Positions 43,624-52,670 of a stretch of 64,000 nucleotides of DNA are shown here, in pieces. Location: NCBI RefSeq assembly GCF_000025325.1, contig NC_013743.1, positions 1,178,001 to 1,242,000 of the forward strand. Direction: 5' to 3'. The notes beneath the pieces were generated by a model. The model was given only the letters and a program-made list of their open reading frames with translations. It was not told where the DNA came from and did no database searches. Position numbers and translations under genes: made by a program. How positions within the stretch are numbered: position 1 is the first letter of the stretch; each line of letters opens with the position of its first letter. Source of the DNA: Haloterrigena turkmenica DSM 5511 (GTDB lineage Archaea; Halobacteriota; Halobacteria; Halobacteriales; Natrialbaceae).

Positions 43624-44418
43624 CTACTCAGTCTGCTCGAGTGCGGCGTCGGCGGTCTCCTCCTCGTAGATGACCTTTTCGAGGGCATCGAGCAGCCGGG
43701 TGGGATCCTCGCGCTGCCAGACGTTGCGACCGACGGCCAGCCCCGTCGCGCCGGCGTCGATCACGGCCTCGACGGTCGAGAGGAACTCGTAGTCGGAGGT
43801 CTTCGAGCCGCCGGACATGACGACGTTCATGTCGCCGGCACACTGCACCGCGTGAGCCATCGCGTCCTTGCTGCCGGGATACTTGACCTTCGCGATGTCG
43901 GCGCCCAGTTCGAGGGCCAGTCGCGTCGCGTAGGAGATGGTACCCGGCTTGGTGTCGTTTTTCAGCCCCTGTCCGCGCGGGTACGACCACATGACCATCG
44001 GGAGGTCGTACTCGCGGCCCTTCTCCTGAGCGTCGCGGAACTCCTCGACCATCTCGATCTCGTGGTTCGAGCCGCCGTAGACGGTAAATCCGAGGGCGTC
44101 GGCGCCCAGTTCGGCGGCGTAGTCGACCGAACAGTTGACCGCCGAGTCCGGCTCGCCCATCCAGAGGTTCGACGTCCCGTTTAACTTCAACAGGAGGTTG
44201 ACGTCGTCCTCGTAGCTGGGGTAGTAGCCCTCGGCGATCCCCTTCTGGACGGCCATCGTGGTGACGGCGTCGTGCGTCGCCGTCTCGAAGACCGTCGACG
44301 GATCGAGCTTCTCCGGAACGTCTTCGAAGTCGACGGGCCCGTGCTCGAGCCCGTGGTCCATCGCGAGAATCAGTGACTTGCCGTCGCGAACGATCGGGGA
44401 GTCGTCGATCGGAATCAT
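43624..44418 (-). CDS. fba: Class I fructose-bisphosphate aldolase, archaeal type
   Basis: 264 residues. [16 protein letters not shown], the Schiff-base Lys region [10 protein letters not shown], and the phosphate-binding [11 protein letters not shown] and [10 protein letters not shown] identify the archaeal DhnA/FbaB type aldolase (a TIM barrel; some members make AroA'-type products for aromatic synthesis). Coupling to fructose-bisphosphatase favours the sugar-phosphate role. The promoter TATA box lies at 44442-44450. Confidence 0.92.
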   Translation of the reverse strand: MIPIDDSPIVRDGKSLILAMDHGLEHGPVDFEDVPEKLDPSTVFETATHDAVTTMAVQKGIAEGYYPSYEDDVNLLLKLNGTSNLWMGEPDSAVNCSVDYAAELGADALGFTVYGGSNHEIEMVEEFRDAQEKGREYDLPMVMWSYPRGQGLKNDTKPGTISYATRLALELGADIAKVKYPGSKDAMAHAVQCAGDMNVVMSGGSKTSDYEFLSTVEAVIDAGATGLAVGRNVWQREDPTRLLDALEKVIYEEETADAALEQTE

Positions 44419-44441
44419 CTGTTAGACGGTCCACTAGGCCG

Positions 44442-44450
44442 CTATATATC
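44442..44450 (-). promoter_or_regulatory. TATA box of the fba-fbp operon
   Basis: GATATATAG on the minus strand, about 28 bases before ATG 44418, implying a leaderless transcript. Confidence 0.6.
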
Positions 44451-44534
44451 TCTGATGGTCCGGATTATCGAAATTACGTACATTCGTAGTTATTAGCCAG
44501 ACAGCGCCGCTCGAGTCGACTCGAGCGATCCCCG

Positions 44535-45317
44535 TCAGTTATCGAGCAGTTCCCGCGCGTTGTGCCGCCAGCTCCGGACGTGCAAGACGTCGAGATCGAG
44601 AGCGGTGGCGACCGTGAAGGCGCTCACCGTCGCCAGCCGTTCCGCCGATCGAACGCCGGCCTCGGCCAGTTGGGCTGCGTCGTCGGGCCCAACGCCGGTG
44701 ACCGCCGTCGCGGGCGTCGGTTTCGGATACGGCCGCTCCGAGGGGCTGTCGCGCTCGACGGCGGCGATCGGCGAGTGCTCGTACTCGAAGGACTGCCAGT
44801 CCTCGTCCCCGCTGACCGCGATCCACTCGCGCTCAGCGGCCCCGAGACCGCGCACCTCGCTCGAGCGCCGCTCGAGGTCGCCGTCGCCCTCGAACGACCA
44901 CGGCAGCGAGAACCGTCGTCGCAGCGTGTCCGCGGTCGCCTCGTCGAGCCCCGCGTTGAGCAACAGCCGGTAGGAGTACTCCTTCTCGCGGACCGCGTCG
45001 GGATCGACGCCGGCGTTCTCGAGGCGTTCCCGCTCGCCGGTCTCGAGTTCGCGGCCGCGACCGCGGCCGTCGCGGTCGCCTCGTTTCCCATCGTCCGTCC
45101 GGTCCCGGACCGATTCGTCGGCCGAGTCGTGATAGTCGTCTTCGTCGAACGCGAGTTCGACGTGGTCGGCGTCCTCGTCGATGTCCTCGACGTCGATATC
45201 GACCGAGATGCCGATCCCGAGATCAACCGTTTCGGCGCCGACGTCGGCGTCGGCTGCGCCGGTGGTCTCGTTGCCCCCCTTCCCTCCCCGTTCGGTGACG
45301 GCGTCGTTCTTGCTCAC
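44535..45317 (-). CDS. Acidic protein with C-terminal helix-hairpin-helix-like domain
   Basis: About 260 residues from GTG 45317, with an in-frame GTG at 45326 as alternative. The first 95 residues are acidic and disordered, with an Arg/Asp/Gly patch (KRGDRDGRGRGRELE). Residues about 105-165 (YRLLLNAGLDEATADTLRRRFSLPWSFEGDGDLERR) and the C-terminal TGVGPDDAAQLAEAGVRSAERLATVSA look like helix-hairpin-helix units, suggesting DNA or protein binding. It belongs to a haloarchaeal family without a known function. Confidence 0.72.
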   Translation of the reverse strand: MSKNDAVTERGGKGGNETTGAADADVGAETVDLGIGISVDIDVEDIDEDADHVELAFDEDDYHDSADESVRDRTDDGKRGDRDGRGRGRELETGERERLENAGVDPDAVREKEYSYRLLLNAGLDEATADTLRRRFSLPWSFEGDGDLERRSSEVRGLGAAEREWIAVSGDEDWQSFEYEHSPIAAVERDSPSERPYPKPTPATAVTGVGPDDAAQLAEAGVRSAERLATVSAFTVATALDLDVLHVRSWRHNARELLDN

Positions 45318-45422
45318 ACGGTTCACCAGTTACCGATAGCTCACACCCTCGATCCTTGAATGTTACCTTCGAGTGAATGTATCGATATAGTGAACGAGCG
45401 TTCGACGCCGACGGTCCGCCGA

Positions 45423-46451
45423 TCAGTCCTCGATCAGGGGCTCGAGTTCGGTGGCGAGGGTCTCGCCCATCGTGATCATCGCGTTGTCGCCGGGGTGGAC
45501 CAGATCCGTGGTGAGCCCGCCGATCGTGGGAAGCAGTTCGGGGCCCTCGAGGAGGTGGACGTTATCATGGGTCGTTTCGGCGACGATTTCGCGCAGTTCC
45601 TCGCGGAATCGCTCGCAGAGTTCGGTCTCGCCGTTGCTCCGACAGACGTCCATGGAGTTCCGGAAGATAGTGATCGCGACGACCGGTTTCTCGGGGTGGG
45701 CGCTCGCCACGCGGTCGATCAGGTTCGCGGCCCGCTCGCGGAACGTCTCGGGGTCGAACGTACCGACCATGTTCACCGAGACCGAGAGCGTCACGACGTC
45801 CCAGTCGTCGCGCTCGGCGATGTGGTCGGCCATCGCGGCGTCGCAGTAGGCGGTGCCACAGGAGCCGAGATTGATGAGGTCGGCGTCCAGCCGGCGGGCC
45901 GTCTGGCTGACGTACGTCAGGTGCTCGGCCAGCGGCGCCTCGCCCTCGGTGATCGAGGTGCCGTAGGCGAGGTAGCGCCGGTCGGGGAGCTCCGCGTCGC
46001 GAGGCGGTCGGACCTCGCCCTCGACGCCGTGGTAGACCATCGGCCCGCCGCGGTGTTCGCCCGGTAGCCGGATCCGACAGACGCGGGGATCGAACGCGAG
46101 GTCCTCGACGGCCGACGGCTCGAGGTCGGCGAGCTTCTCCGGCGGCGAGACCTCGATTTCCGTCGGCTCGGAGCCGACGACGACCTCGGTCGAGCCCTGA
46201 ATCGGCCCCCAGAAGACGCGGACGGTCCCCTCCTCGGCGCTTCCACCGGAGACCGTCGAGAGCGTCACCGTCGCGGAACCGTCGGGGACGAACCGGAGTT
46301 CGACGCCCGCGGGATGGCGCATCCGCGACTGCGCGCCGTCGTTGAGTTCGGTCCGTACCGATTCCGGAACGCGTTGGAGCAACTGTCCGTCTCGACCCTC
46401 GACCGGTCGGCTATCGCCGACGTTGTGGAACTGGATCCCGTCCTGTTGCAT
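45423..46451 (-). CDS. SGNH/GDSL hydrolase with N-terminal beta domain
   Basis: 342 residues. Residues 1-150 form a beta-rich domain like the jelly-roll that precedes carbohydrate-esterase GDSL domains. The hydrolase domain begins RRYLAYGTSITEGEA, with nucleophile Ser in GTSIT (a variant of GDS) and oxyanion residues in LGSCG and SVSVN. The final DLVHPGDNA gives the catalytic Asp and His. Such enzymes deacylate sugars or lipids. No signal peptide is seen, so it acts in the cytoplasm. TATA box at 46475-46483. Confidence 0.83.
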   Translation of the reverse strand: MQQDGIQFHNVGDSRPVEGRDGQLLQRVPESVRTELNDGAQSRMRHPAGVELRFVPDGSATVTLSTVSGGSAEEGTVRVFWGPIQGSTEVVVGSEPTEIEVSPPEKLADLEPSAVEDLAFDPRVCRIRLPGEHRGGPMVYHGVEGEVRPPRDAELPDRRYLAYGTSITEGEAPLAEHLTYVSQTARRLDADLINLGSCGTAYCDAAMADHIAERDDWDVVTLSVSVNMVGTFDPETFRERAANLIDRVASAHPEKPVVAITIFRNSMDVCRSNGETELCERFREELREIVAETTHDNVHLLEGPELLPTIGGLTTDLVHPGDNAMITMGETLATELEPLIED

Positions 46452-46474
46452 AGTTTACCCGACTTTCCCAGCGG

Positions 46475-46483
46475 CTTATAATT
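46475..46483 (-). promoter_or_regulatory. TATA box of the SGNH hydrolase gene
   Basis: AATTATAAG on the minus strand, 28 bases before ATG 46451. Confidence 0.55.
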
Positions 46484-46536
46484 CTAGTTCCGGTTCCCGC
46501 CCCCACGTTTACCAGTCGGTGCGTGCAACTCGAGGC

Positions 46537-47391
46537 ATGGTTCGCGACCGAATCGAGCGGATCGGCGTCGTCGGCGCGGGAACGATGGGCAGCGGCATCG
46601 CACAGGTCGCCGCCACGCACGGCTACGACGTCGTGATGCGCGACATCGAACGGGAGTTCGTCGATAGCGGTTTCGAGACTATCGATGCCAGCCTCGGCCG
46701 ACTCGAGAGCCGGGACGCCATAGCGGACGATCCCGAGACGATCCGCGATCGGATCGAGGGGACGACGCTCATCGACGACCTGTCGGACTGCGACCTCGTC
46801 GTCGAGGCCGCCCTCGAGGAGATGGACGTGAAGAAAGAGGTGTTCGCGGACTTAGAGCGGGTCTGCGACGAGGACGTGCTGCTCGCGACGAACACGAGCA
46901 CGCTCTCGATCACCTCGATCGCGAGCGACCTCGAACATCCCGAGCGAGTGATCGGCCTGCACTTCATGAATCCCGTTCCGATCATGGAGGGCGTCGAGGT
47001 GGTCGTCGGCGAGAAGACGACCGACGCGGCGACCGAGCTCGCCCACGACCTCGCCGAGGAGTTGGAGAAGACGACCTGGGAGGCCGACGACAAACCCGGG
47101 TTCGTCACCAACCGCATCCTGATGCCGTGGATCAACGAGGGGATCCGGGCCTTCGACGAGGGCGTCGCTACGAAGGAGGACATCGACGCGGGGATGGAAC
47201 TCGGCACGAACGTCCCCATGGGCCCGTTGACGCTAGCCGATCACATCGGGCTGGACGTCTGCCTGCACGCCTCCGAGACGCTCCACGAGGAACTCGGCGA
47301 CCGCTACAAGCCCGCTTACCTCTTAAAGCGGAAGGTCGAGGCCGGCGACCTCGGCAAGAAGACCGACAAGGGGTTCTACGAGTACGAGTAG
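46537..47391 (+). CDS. 3-hydroxyacyl-CoA dehydrogenase
   Basis: 284 residues, the length of a stand-alone enzyme. Oxidises L-3-hydroxyacyl-CoA to 3-ketoacyl-CoA with NAD in beta-oxidation (or 3-hydroxybutyryl-CoA). IGVVGAGTMGSGIAQ is the NAD site; NTSTLSITSIAS and GLHFMNPVP, with the catalytic His, are intact. PGFVTNRILMPWINEG and GTNVPMGPLTLADHIG are the C-terminal signature. ATG 46537 is chosen over upstream frame-open codons because MVRDRIERIGVVGAG is the usual start. It ends in KTDKGFYEYE. Confidence 0.93.
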   Translation: MVRDRIERIGVVGAGTMGSGIAQVAATHGYDVVMRDIEREFVDSGFETIDASLGRLESRDAIADDPETIRDRIEGTTLIDDLSDCDLVVEAALEEMDVKKEVFADLERVCDEDVLLATNTSTLSITSIASDLEHPERVIGLHFMNPVPIMEGVEVVVGEKTTDAATELAHDLAEELEKTTWEADDKPGFVTNRILMPWINEGIRAFDEGVATKEDIDAGMELGTNVPMGPLTLADHIGLDVCLHASETLHEELGDRYKPAYLLKRKVEAGDLGKKTDKGFYEYE

Positions 47392-47554
47392 CTCCGCGAG
47401 TAACGACCTCGAGTCGGCAGCCGGCATGGGTAGTCCTCGCGTCGGCAGTCATCACCTCGAGTCTGGAGACACGAGTTACCGAAGTCCACGGACGGACCCT
47501 CACGTCGGTTCCGACACCAAATCTTCTTGCCGTCCACGGACATCGGTTCGCGCA

Positions 47555-48793
47555 ATGAATCGATCGTCCGCCTCCCAATCCGACACCGAACGCGGGACCG
47601 AGAGCGATCGGCTCTCCGACCGCGTCCGCGAAATCGAGCCACAGGGGATCCGCGTGATGTTCGAACTCGCCGCCGAGTACGAGCGCGAGCACGGGGACGA
47701 GGTCGACCTCGTCCACCTCGAGTTCGGCGAACCCGACTTCGATACGCCGGAACACGTCGTCGACGCGGCGTTCGAGGCCGCCCGCGACGGAGCGACCCGG
47801 TACACCTCGAACGCGGGCCTCCCGGCGCTCAGGGAGGCGATCGCCGAGACGCTGTCGGCCGACGGCGATCTGACGGTCGATCCCGAGTCGGAACTCGTCG
47901 TCACGAACGGCGGCGTCGAGGCGCTGCACCTCGCGATCCAGACGGTCGTCGATCCCGGCGAGGAGGTCGTCGTGCCGACGCCCGCGTGGCCGAACCCGAT
48001 CTCGCAGACGAAACTCGCCGACGGCGTCCCTGTCGAGGTGCCGATGCCGGCCGAGGAGGGGTTCGAACCCGATCCCGAGCGGATCGTCGACGCCATCGGA
48101 CAGAACACGGCGGCGGTCACGCTGACCTCGCCCTCGAACCCGACCGGGCGGGCGTACGCCGCGGACGCCGTCGAACGCGTCGTCGAGGCCGCGGCCGAAC
48201 ACGACGCCTACGTGCTCGCCGATGAAGTCTACAGACAACTCACCTACGACGAGATTCCGCCCCGCGTCGCGAGCGTCGTCGACCGCGACGAGTGGGTCCT
48301 CTCGATCGACTCCTTCTCGAAGGCCTACGCGATGACCGGCTGGCGCGTCGGCTGGCTCTCCGGCCCCGAGGACGTCGTCGCACAGATCGCGAAGATCCAC
48401 GAGAGCACGACCTCCTGCGTCAACACGCCCGCCCAGTACGCCGCGATCGAGGCGCTGACCGGGCCTCAGGAGCCGTTCCGCGAGATGATCGCTGCCTTCC
48501 GTTCCCGCCGGGACTACGTCGTCGACCGCCTCGAGTCGACACCCCACGTTTCCGTCGCTCGACCCGAGGGAGCCTTCTACGCGTTCGTCGACGTGAGCGC
48601 GCTCGAGGGCTCGAGCGTGGACGTCGCCAAGCGACTTCTCTACGAGCAGGGCGTCGTCACGGCGCCGGGAGCGGCCTTCGGCGACGGCGGGGAGGGACAC
48701 CTCCGGCTGAGTTTCGCGAACGATCGCGATCGACTCGAACTGGGGCTCGATCGGCTCGAGGAGTTGGTTCGAACCGAACTGGGCGCCGAGTGA
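47555..48793 (+). CDS. Pyridoxal-phosphate aminotransferase, class I/II
   Basis: 412 residues. FGEPDFDTPEHVVDAA and YTSNAGLPALREAIAE are typical of aspartate-type aminotransferases. The PLP Lys is K256 in SIDSFSKAYAMTGWRVGW. SPSNPTGR and the C-terminal RLSFANDRDRLELGLDRL with the carboxylate-binding Arg are present. An acidic N-terminal extension of about 25 residues precedes the conserved start. Substrate range (aspartate, aromatic or alanine type) cannot be fixed. It follows the hydroxyacyl-CoA dehydrogenase gene by 163 bases. Confidence 0.9.
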   Translation: MNRSSASQSDTERGTESDRLSDRVREIEPQGIRVMFELAAEYEREHGDEVDLVHLEFGEPDFDTPEHVVDAAFEAARDGATRYTSNAGLPALREAIAETLSADGDLTVDPESELVVTNGGVEALHLAIQTVVDPGEEVVVPTPAWPNPISQTKLADGVPVEVPMPAEEGFEPDPERIVDAIGQNTAAVTLTSPSNPTGRAYAADAVERVVEAAAEHDAYVLADEVYRQLTYDEIPPRVASVVDRDEWVLSIDSFSKAYAMTGWRVGWLSGPEDVVAQIAKIHESTTSCVNTPAQYAAIEALTGPQEPFREMIAAFRSRRDYVVDRLESTPHVSVARPEGAFYAFVDVSALEGSSVDVAKRLLYEQGVVTAPGAAFGDGGEGHLRLSFANDRDRLELGLDRLEELVRTELGAE

Positions 48794-48864
48794 GTACGGG
48801 TCACACCGTGTATAGTCCGGACCGCGATCGCCCGTCGAATGTCTCCGTCAGATCCACCTCAATG

Positions 48865-48873
48865 TTTTTATAT
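48865..48873 (+). promoter_or_regulatory. TATA box of the membrane protein gene at 48896
   Basis: TTTTTATAT, centred about 26 bases before ATG 48896, supports that start and a leaderless transcript. Confidence 0.6.
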
Positions 48874-48895
48874 CCTATACTCGAACGATAAAAAT

Positions 48896-50182
48896 ATGCG
48901 CCCCTCCCGCCTCGCGATCGTCGCCCTCCTCTGTCTCGTCGGCCTCACGGGAATCGCCGCCGTCGCGGGCGCACCGCCGCCGACGCAACTCTGCGGGGTC
49001 TGTAGCATCGAGGCGACCGACAGGGCGGGGATCGACGGCGCGACCGGGTCGGGGACCCTCGATATCTACGTCGACGAGCGCGGCGATTCGCTCTGGCGGG
49101 CCCGCGTTCCCGTCGACTCCTCGGCCGCCAAGCGGTACCGAGCTAACGAGAGCGCCCTCGAGGCCGCGGTCGACGACGCGTGGGCGCCCTATCACGCGGC
49201 CGAGGGCGACGTCAGCGCCGTCGAGTCGACGCTCGAGGAGGAGACGGTAGTCGTCGAGTACGCCGTCGACGACGTCGCCAGGCCGGGCATCGGCGACGCC
49301 TGGATCGTCGATTACTTCGCCGTCGGGACGTCGAACGCTCGCTACGGCCGGACGGCCGAGCGCGTGACGATTCACGCACCCGAAGGGACGGGAATCACGA
49401 ACCGCGTCCCGGACGCCGCGGTCGACGGGAACACCGCGACGTGGACGGACGACGCCGAATTCGGCGGACAGACGTACGTCACCTACGGCAGCGGCGGCGT
49501 TCTCGGCACGGCGGCCGGCTACGCTACGATCGGGCTCGAAACGGGCCCGACAGCCCTCGAGCACGGGGTGCGCGGCGGCGTCGCGCTCAGCCTCCTCGTC
49601 GGGTTCGTCGGCGTCACGATCGGTCGAACCGACCTGGGGATCGCCGCCTTCGACGCCGCGATGCTCGAGCGGTTGATCGCGGCTGTCGGCGCCGTCGGCG
49701 CGGCGGGTTTCCTCGTCGTCGGCGTGGCCGCGACCGACGCCGGCCTCGCGCCGGGCGCCGTTGCGCTGGCCTCGCTGGGGGTCGGCTACGCCCTGCTGGG
49801 AAGCGGGGCGCGCCGCCTCGGCCGTCGGCTCGAGACCCGCGGGCTCGTCGGGCTGTCGCTCCTCGCGACGGTCGTCGCCGGCGGGGTCGCCCTCCTGCTC
49901 GCCGGTCCGCCGGTGTACGCGGTCCCGTTCTGTTTCGGCGCGGCCACCGCGCTCTGTCTCCCGATCGGATACACCGCCGAGCGCGGACGGTTCCCGGTCG
50001 CGCTCGTCGCGGTCGCCGCGCTCGCGCCGATCGCCGCGATCGCGAGCGTCGCTCCCGTCTCCGTGTTCGGCTACGGACCGGCCCTGTACGGCCTCTTCCT
50101 GTTGCCCTGGGTCGCGGCCGTCGCCGTCTTCGGCTACCCGCTCGCGCTGCTCGGTCGACGGCTCGCGCTCGGCGTCGACTGA
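48896..50182 (+). CDS. Hypothetical exported multi-helix membrane protein
   Basis: 428 residues. A Sec-type signal (RLAIVALLCLVGLTGIAAVAGA) is followed by an external domain of about 200 residues. This contains the pair CGVC near the N-terminus (TQLCGVCSIEA), a possible metal or disulfide site. The C-terminal half has about seven hydrophobic helices. No known family was recognised; the layout of a beta-rich ectodomain plus helices recalls haloarchaeal surface proteins of unknown role. The adjacent genes (aminotransferase, DUF5789) do not suggest a pathway. Confidence 0.7.
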   Translation: MRPSRLAIVALLCLVGLTGIAAVAGAPPPTQLCGVCSIEATDRAGIDGATGSGTLDIYVDERGDSLWRARVPVDSSAAKRYRANESALEAAVDDAWAPYHAAEGDVSAVESTLEEETVVVEYAVDDVARPGIGDAWIVDYFAVGTSNARYGRTAERVTIHAPEGTGITNRVPDAAVDGNTATWTDDAEFGGQTYVTYGSGGVLGTAAGYATIGLETGPTALEHGVRGGVALSLLVGFVGVTIGRTDLGIAAFDAAMLERLIAAVGAVGAAGFLVVGVAATDAGLAPGAVALASLGVGYALLGSGARRLGRRLETRGLVGLSLLATVVAGGVALLLAGPPVYAVPFCFGAATALCLPIGYTAERGRFPVALVAVAALAPIAAIASVAPVSVFGYGPALYGLFLLPWVAAVAVFGYPLALLGRRLALGVD

Positions 50183-50306
50183 CCGCTCGAGGTCGGAATC
50201 GAACCGAACGGCACGCGGAAAGCGGATGAGCGAACTGTTCGGCGCGGATCGTCACGATCGCTGACGCATGCGTAGCTGTAAGCGGACTGGCGTCGAAGGT
50301 CTCGTC

Positions 50307-50564
50307 ATGGGCCGAAACGTCCACCTCAACGACATCGAGCCGGTGCTCGAGGAACTCGACTACCCGATCTCTCGGGACGCGGTCGCCGATCAGTGCGACG
50401 ACGTGACGCTGGTTCTGGCCGACGGCGAGGAGAACCTCGGCGACCTCGTCGCCGAGTCGGGCGGTGACGAGTTCTCGTCGATGGACGATCTGGAGTCGGA
50501 AGTGTTCAACCTCCTCCCTCGCCACGCTGTCGGCGAGCCCTACCAGTCCGAAGGGGAAGGATAG
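50307..50564 (+). CDS. DUF5789 family protein
   Basis: 85 residues from ATG 50307; an in-frame ATG at 50268 would add 13 residues unlike the family. The pattern LNDIEPVLEELDYPISRDAVADQ, then LVLADGEENLGDLV and FNLLPRHAVGEPYQSEG is that of small haloarchaeal DUF5789 proteins, which are acidic and of unknown role. No membrane segment. Confidence 0.72.
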   Translation: MGRNVHLNDIEPVLEELDYPISRDAVADQCDDVTLVLADGEENLGDLVAESGGDEFSSMDDLESEVFNLLPRHAVGEPYQSEGEG

Positions 50565-50669
50565 GGGAACGGACCGATCTCGGGGCCGAACGCGGCGCTA
50601 TCGGACGGACACTCGAGCGTCACGTAGCGCTCTCGGGCGCGTGCTGAACGGACGACCGAGAGAAACGAG

Positions 50670-51716
50670 TCAGTGGTGTAACGGTTTCTCCGCCATCTCC
50701 TTGCGCAGTTCGGCCAGGTTCGACCGCGAGACGCCGTCCTCGAACTGCTGGAGCAACGCGAAGACCTCGGCTCGAGAGACCTTGACGTCGCCCTCGCGGA
50801 TGACGTCCTCGGGGCGCTCGCGAAGCTCTCGGAGCGTTCCAACGGCCAGCAGGTAGGGGATCGCCCACGCGGAGAGCCGGTTGCCGTGGTGTTCGGGGAC
50901 GACCTCGAGGTAGCGCTGGGCGTCGTCGAGGTAGCGTTCGGCGCGGCCTGTCACCCGCTGGATGACGTTCGTGACGCCACCGTGATGGGCCTCGTCGGTG
51001 ACTTCCTCGACGTCGACGTTCTCCGCCGCGAGCCACTCGGCGGGGAGGTAGACGTTGTTCTCCTCGTGGTAGTCGTCCTCGACGTCCTTCGCGATGTTGA
51101 CCAGTTGCAAGAGGAGGGCGAACGATCGGGCGTTCTCCCGCATCTCGTCGGCACGCTCTCGAGAGGTGCCGCGGGCGACCAGCCCGGTGATCAGCGTCCC
51201 GACGGTGCCGGCGGCGTACCAGCAGTACTCCTCGAGTTCCTCGATGGTCTGGAGGCGCAGCCCGCCCTCGGTGGCGTACCGGTCGGTGAACATCGCCATG
51301 CCGTCGACGAGTTCTCGAACTGGTTCGCGCATGATCTCGCGGGGCTCGTCGTCCAGCGACTCGAAGGTCCGCAGCACCCGCGGCGTCTGGGCGACGACCT
51401 CCCAGTCCTCGCTGCGTTCCTCGGGGAGCCACGGCTCGACGTCGGCCATGAACTCCGAGACGGTCCGGTCGGCGTCCGGATCGAGCACGCGATCGTATTC
51501 GGTGAGCAATTCCGTCTGCGTTTCCGGCGGAATGTGTCCCGCGTCTTCGATCGTGTCGGCGACCCGACAGAGGAGGTATCCCAGACAGATGTGTCTCGCC
51601 ATCGGCTCCTCGAGCCGATCGATCGTGATCGAAAAGGTCCGCGAAACGCCGTGAACCGCGTCGTAACACCACTCCAGGTCGGCGTCAGTTGGAGGTTCGG
51701 GCTGGCCCGTGGTCAT
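50670..51716 (-). CDS. Squalene/phytoene synthase family protein
   Basis: 348 residues. Two Asp-rich magnesium sites, LCRVADTIEDAG and NIAKDVEDDYHEENNVYLP, bind the diphosphates of two prenyl substrates. The early SRTFSITI helix is conserved. DTIED with GYLLCRVAD is nearer to squalene synthase than to CrtB, so head-to-head farnesyl coupling to squalene is most likely, as haloarchaeal membranes contain squalenes. A phytoene role cannot be excluded. No carotenoid genes are nearby. Confidence 0.87.
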   Translation of the reverse strand: MTTGQPEPPTDADLEWCYDAVHGVSRTFSITIDRLEEPMARHICLGYLLCRVADTIEDAGHIPPETQTELLTEYDRVLDPDADRTVSEFMADVEPWLPEERSEDWEVVAQTPRVLRTFESLDDEPREIMREPVRELVDGMAMFTDRYATEGGLRLQTIEELEEYCWYAAGTVGTLITGLVARGTSRERADEMRENARSFALLLQLVNIAKDVEDDYHEENNVYLPAEWLAAENVDVEEVTDEAHHGGVTNVIQRVTGRAERYLDDAQRYLEVVPEHHGNRLSAWAIPYLLAVGTLRELRERPEDVIREGDVKVSRAEVFALLQQFEDGVSRSNLAELRKEMAEKPLHH

Positions 51717-51892
51717 CTACTCGAGTCCTTTTCGACCTCTCCCGGGAAAAACACCCCGGTCGCGGCGTGTTCTTCCGGTCGACGTGAGAGTCGCCGGCCG
51801 AGCCCGGTATCCGGCGCGATCGAACGCGGGGAGACTGCGCCCCGGCACCTCCCGACGCAATTCGTTTCCCGACGCGCGGCCAAGGCACGGAC

Positions 51893-52534
51893 GTGACTCG
51901 GACCGTACTCGTCGCCGGCGCACACGGACAGGTTGGACAGCACGTCACCGAACTGCTCGCCGAGCGCGACGGCACCGCTCGAGCGATGGTCCGCGATCCG
52001 GACCAGACCGACGAGGTGGAAGCGCTGGGCGGAGACCCCGTCGTGGCGGATCTGACCGAGGACGTCGCCGACGCGGTCGAGGGCTGCGACGCGATCATCT
52101 TTGCCGCCGGCTCGGGCGGCGAGGACGTCTACGGCGTCGACCGCGACGGCGCGATCAACCTGATCGACGCCGCCGAAGCGGCGGGCGTCGATCGCTTCGT
52201 CATGCTCAGTTCGATGGGCGCCGACGACCCGGTGTCGGGCCCCGACGCGCTCGAGGACTACCTGACGGCCAAGGCCGAGGCCGACGAGTATCTCCGCCAG
52301 AGCGGACTGGACGAGACGATCGTCCGTCCGGGCGAACTGACGAACGACTCCGGCACCGGGACGGTCGAGGTCGGCGACGACATCGGGCTGGACGCCGGCG
52401 ACATCCCCCGCGAGGACGTCGCCCGGACGCTCGTGGTCGCGCTCGAGCACGACGAACTGATCGGGGAGACCTTCGAACTCCTCTCGGGCGACGAACCGAT
52501 CGACGAGGCCCTCGCGACGATCGCTCCGAACTGA
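51893..52534 (+). CDS. NAD(P)-binding Rossmann-fold protein (atypical SDR)
   Basis: 213 residues from GTG 51893. VLVAGAHGQVGQHV is the dinucleotide-binding loop. IIFAAGSGG and FVMLSSMGADDP follow, with the Tyr-x3-Lys pair represented by YLTAKAEADEYL. The group (SDR-a5/NmrA-like) includes sugar-nucleotide epimerase-like and redox-sensing proteins with no fixed activity. It is shorter than classical SDRs. It is divergent from the squalene synthase-like gene, 176 bases apart. Confidence 0.85.
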   Translation: MTRTVLVAGAHGQVGQHVTELLAERDGTARAMVRDPDQTDEVEALGGDPVVADLTEDVADAVEGCDAIIFAAGSGGEDVYGVDRDGAINLIDAAEAAGVDRFVMLSSMGADDPVSGPDALEDYLTAKAEADEYLRQSGLDETIVRPGELTNDSGTGTVEVGDDIGLDAGDIPREDVARTLVVALEHDELIGETFELLSGDEPIDEALATIAPN

Positions 52535-52670
52535 GCGTCGCTCGGTGCCCGTTTCGGGCTCGGCGTCGACGCTTCCCGACCGCAGTGGTCGGGCTTGTTT
52601 CGCCCGACCGACCGTCGAAACGTCCGTGCGGAACGATACCACTAACAACGCGCGTCTCGATAGCTCGCGC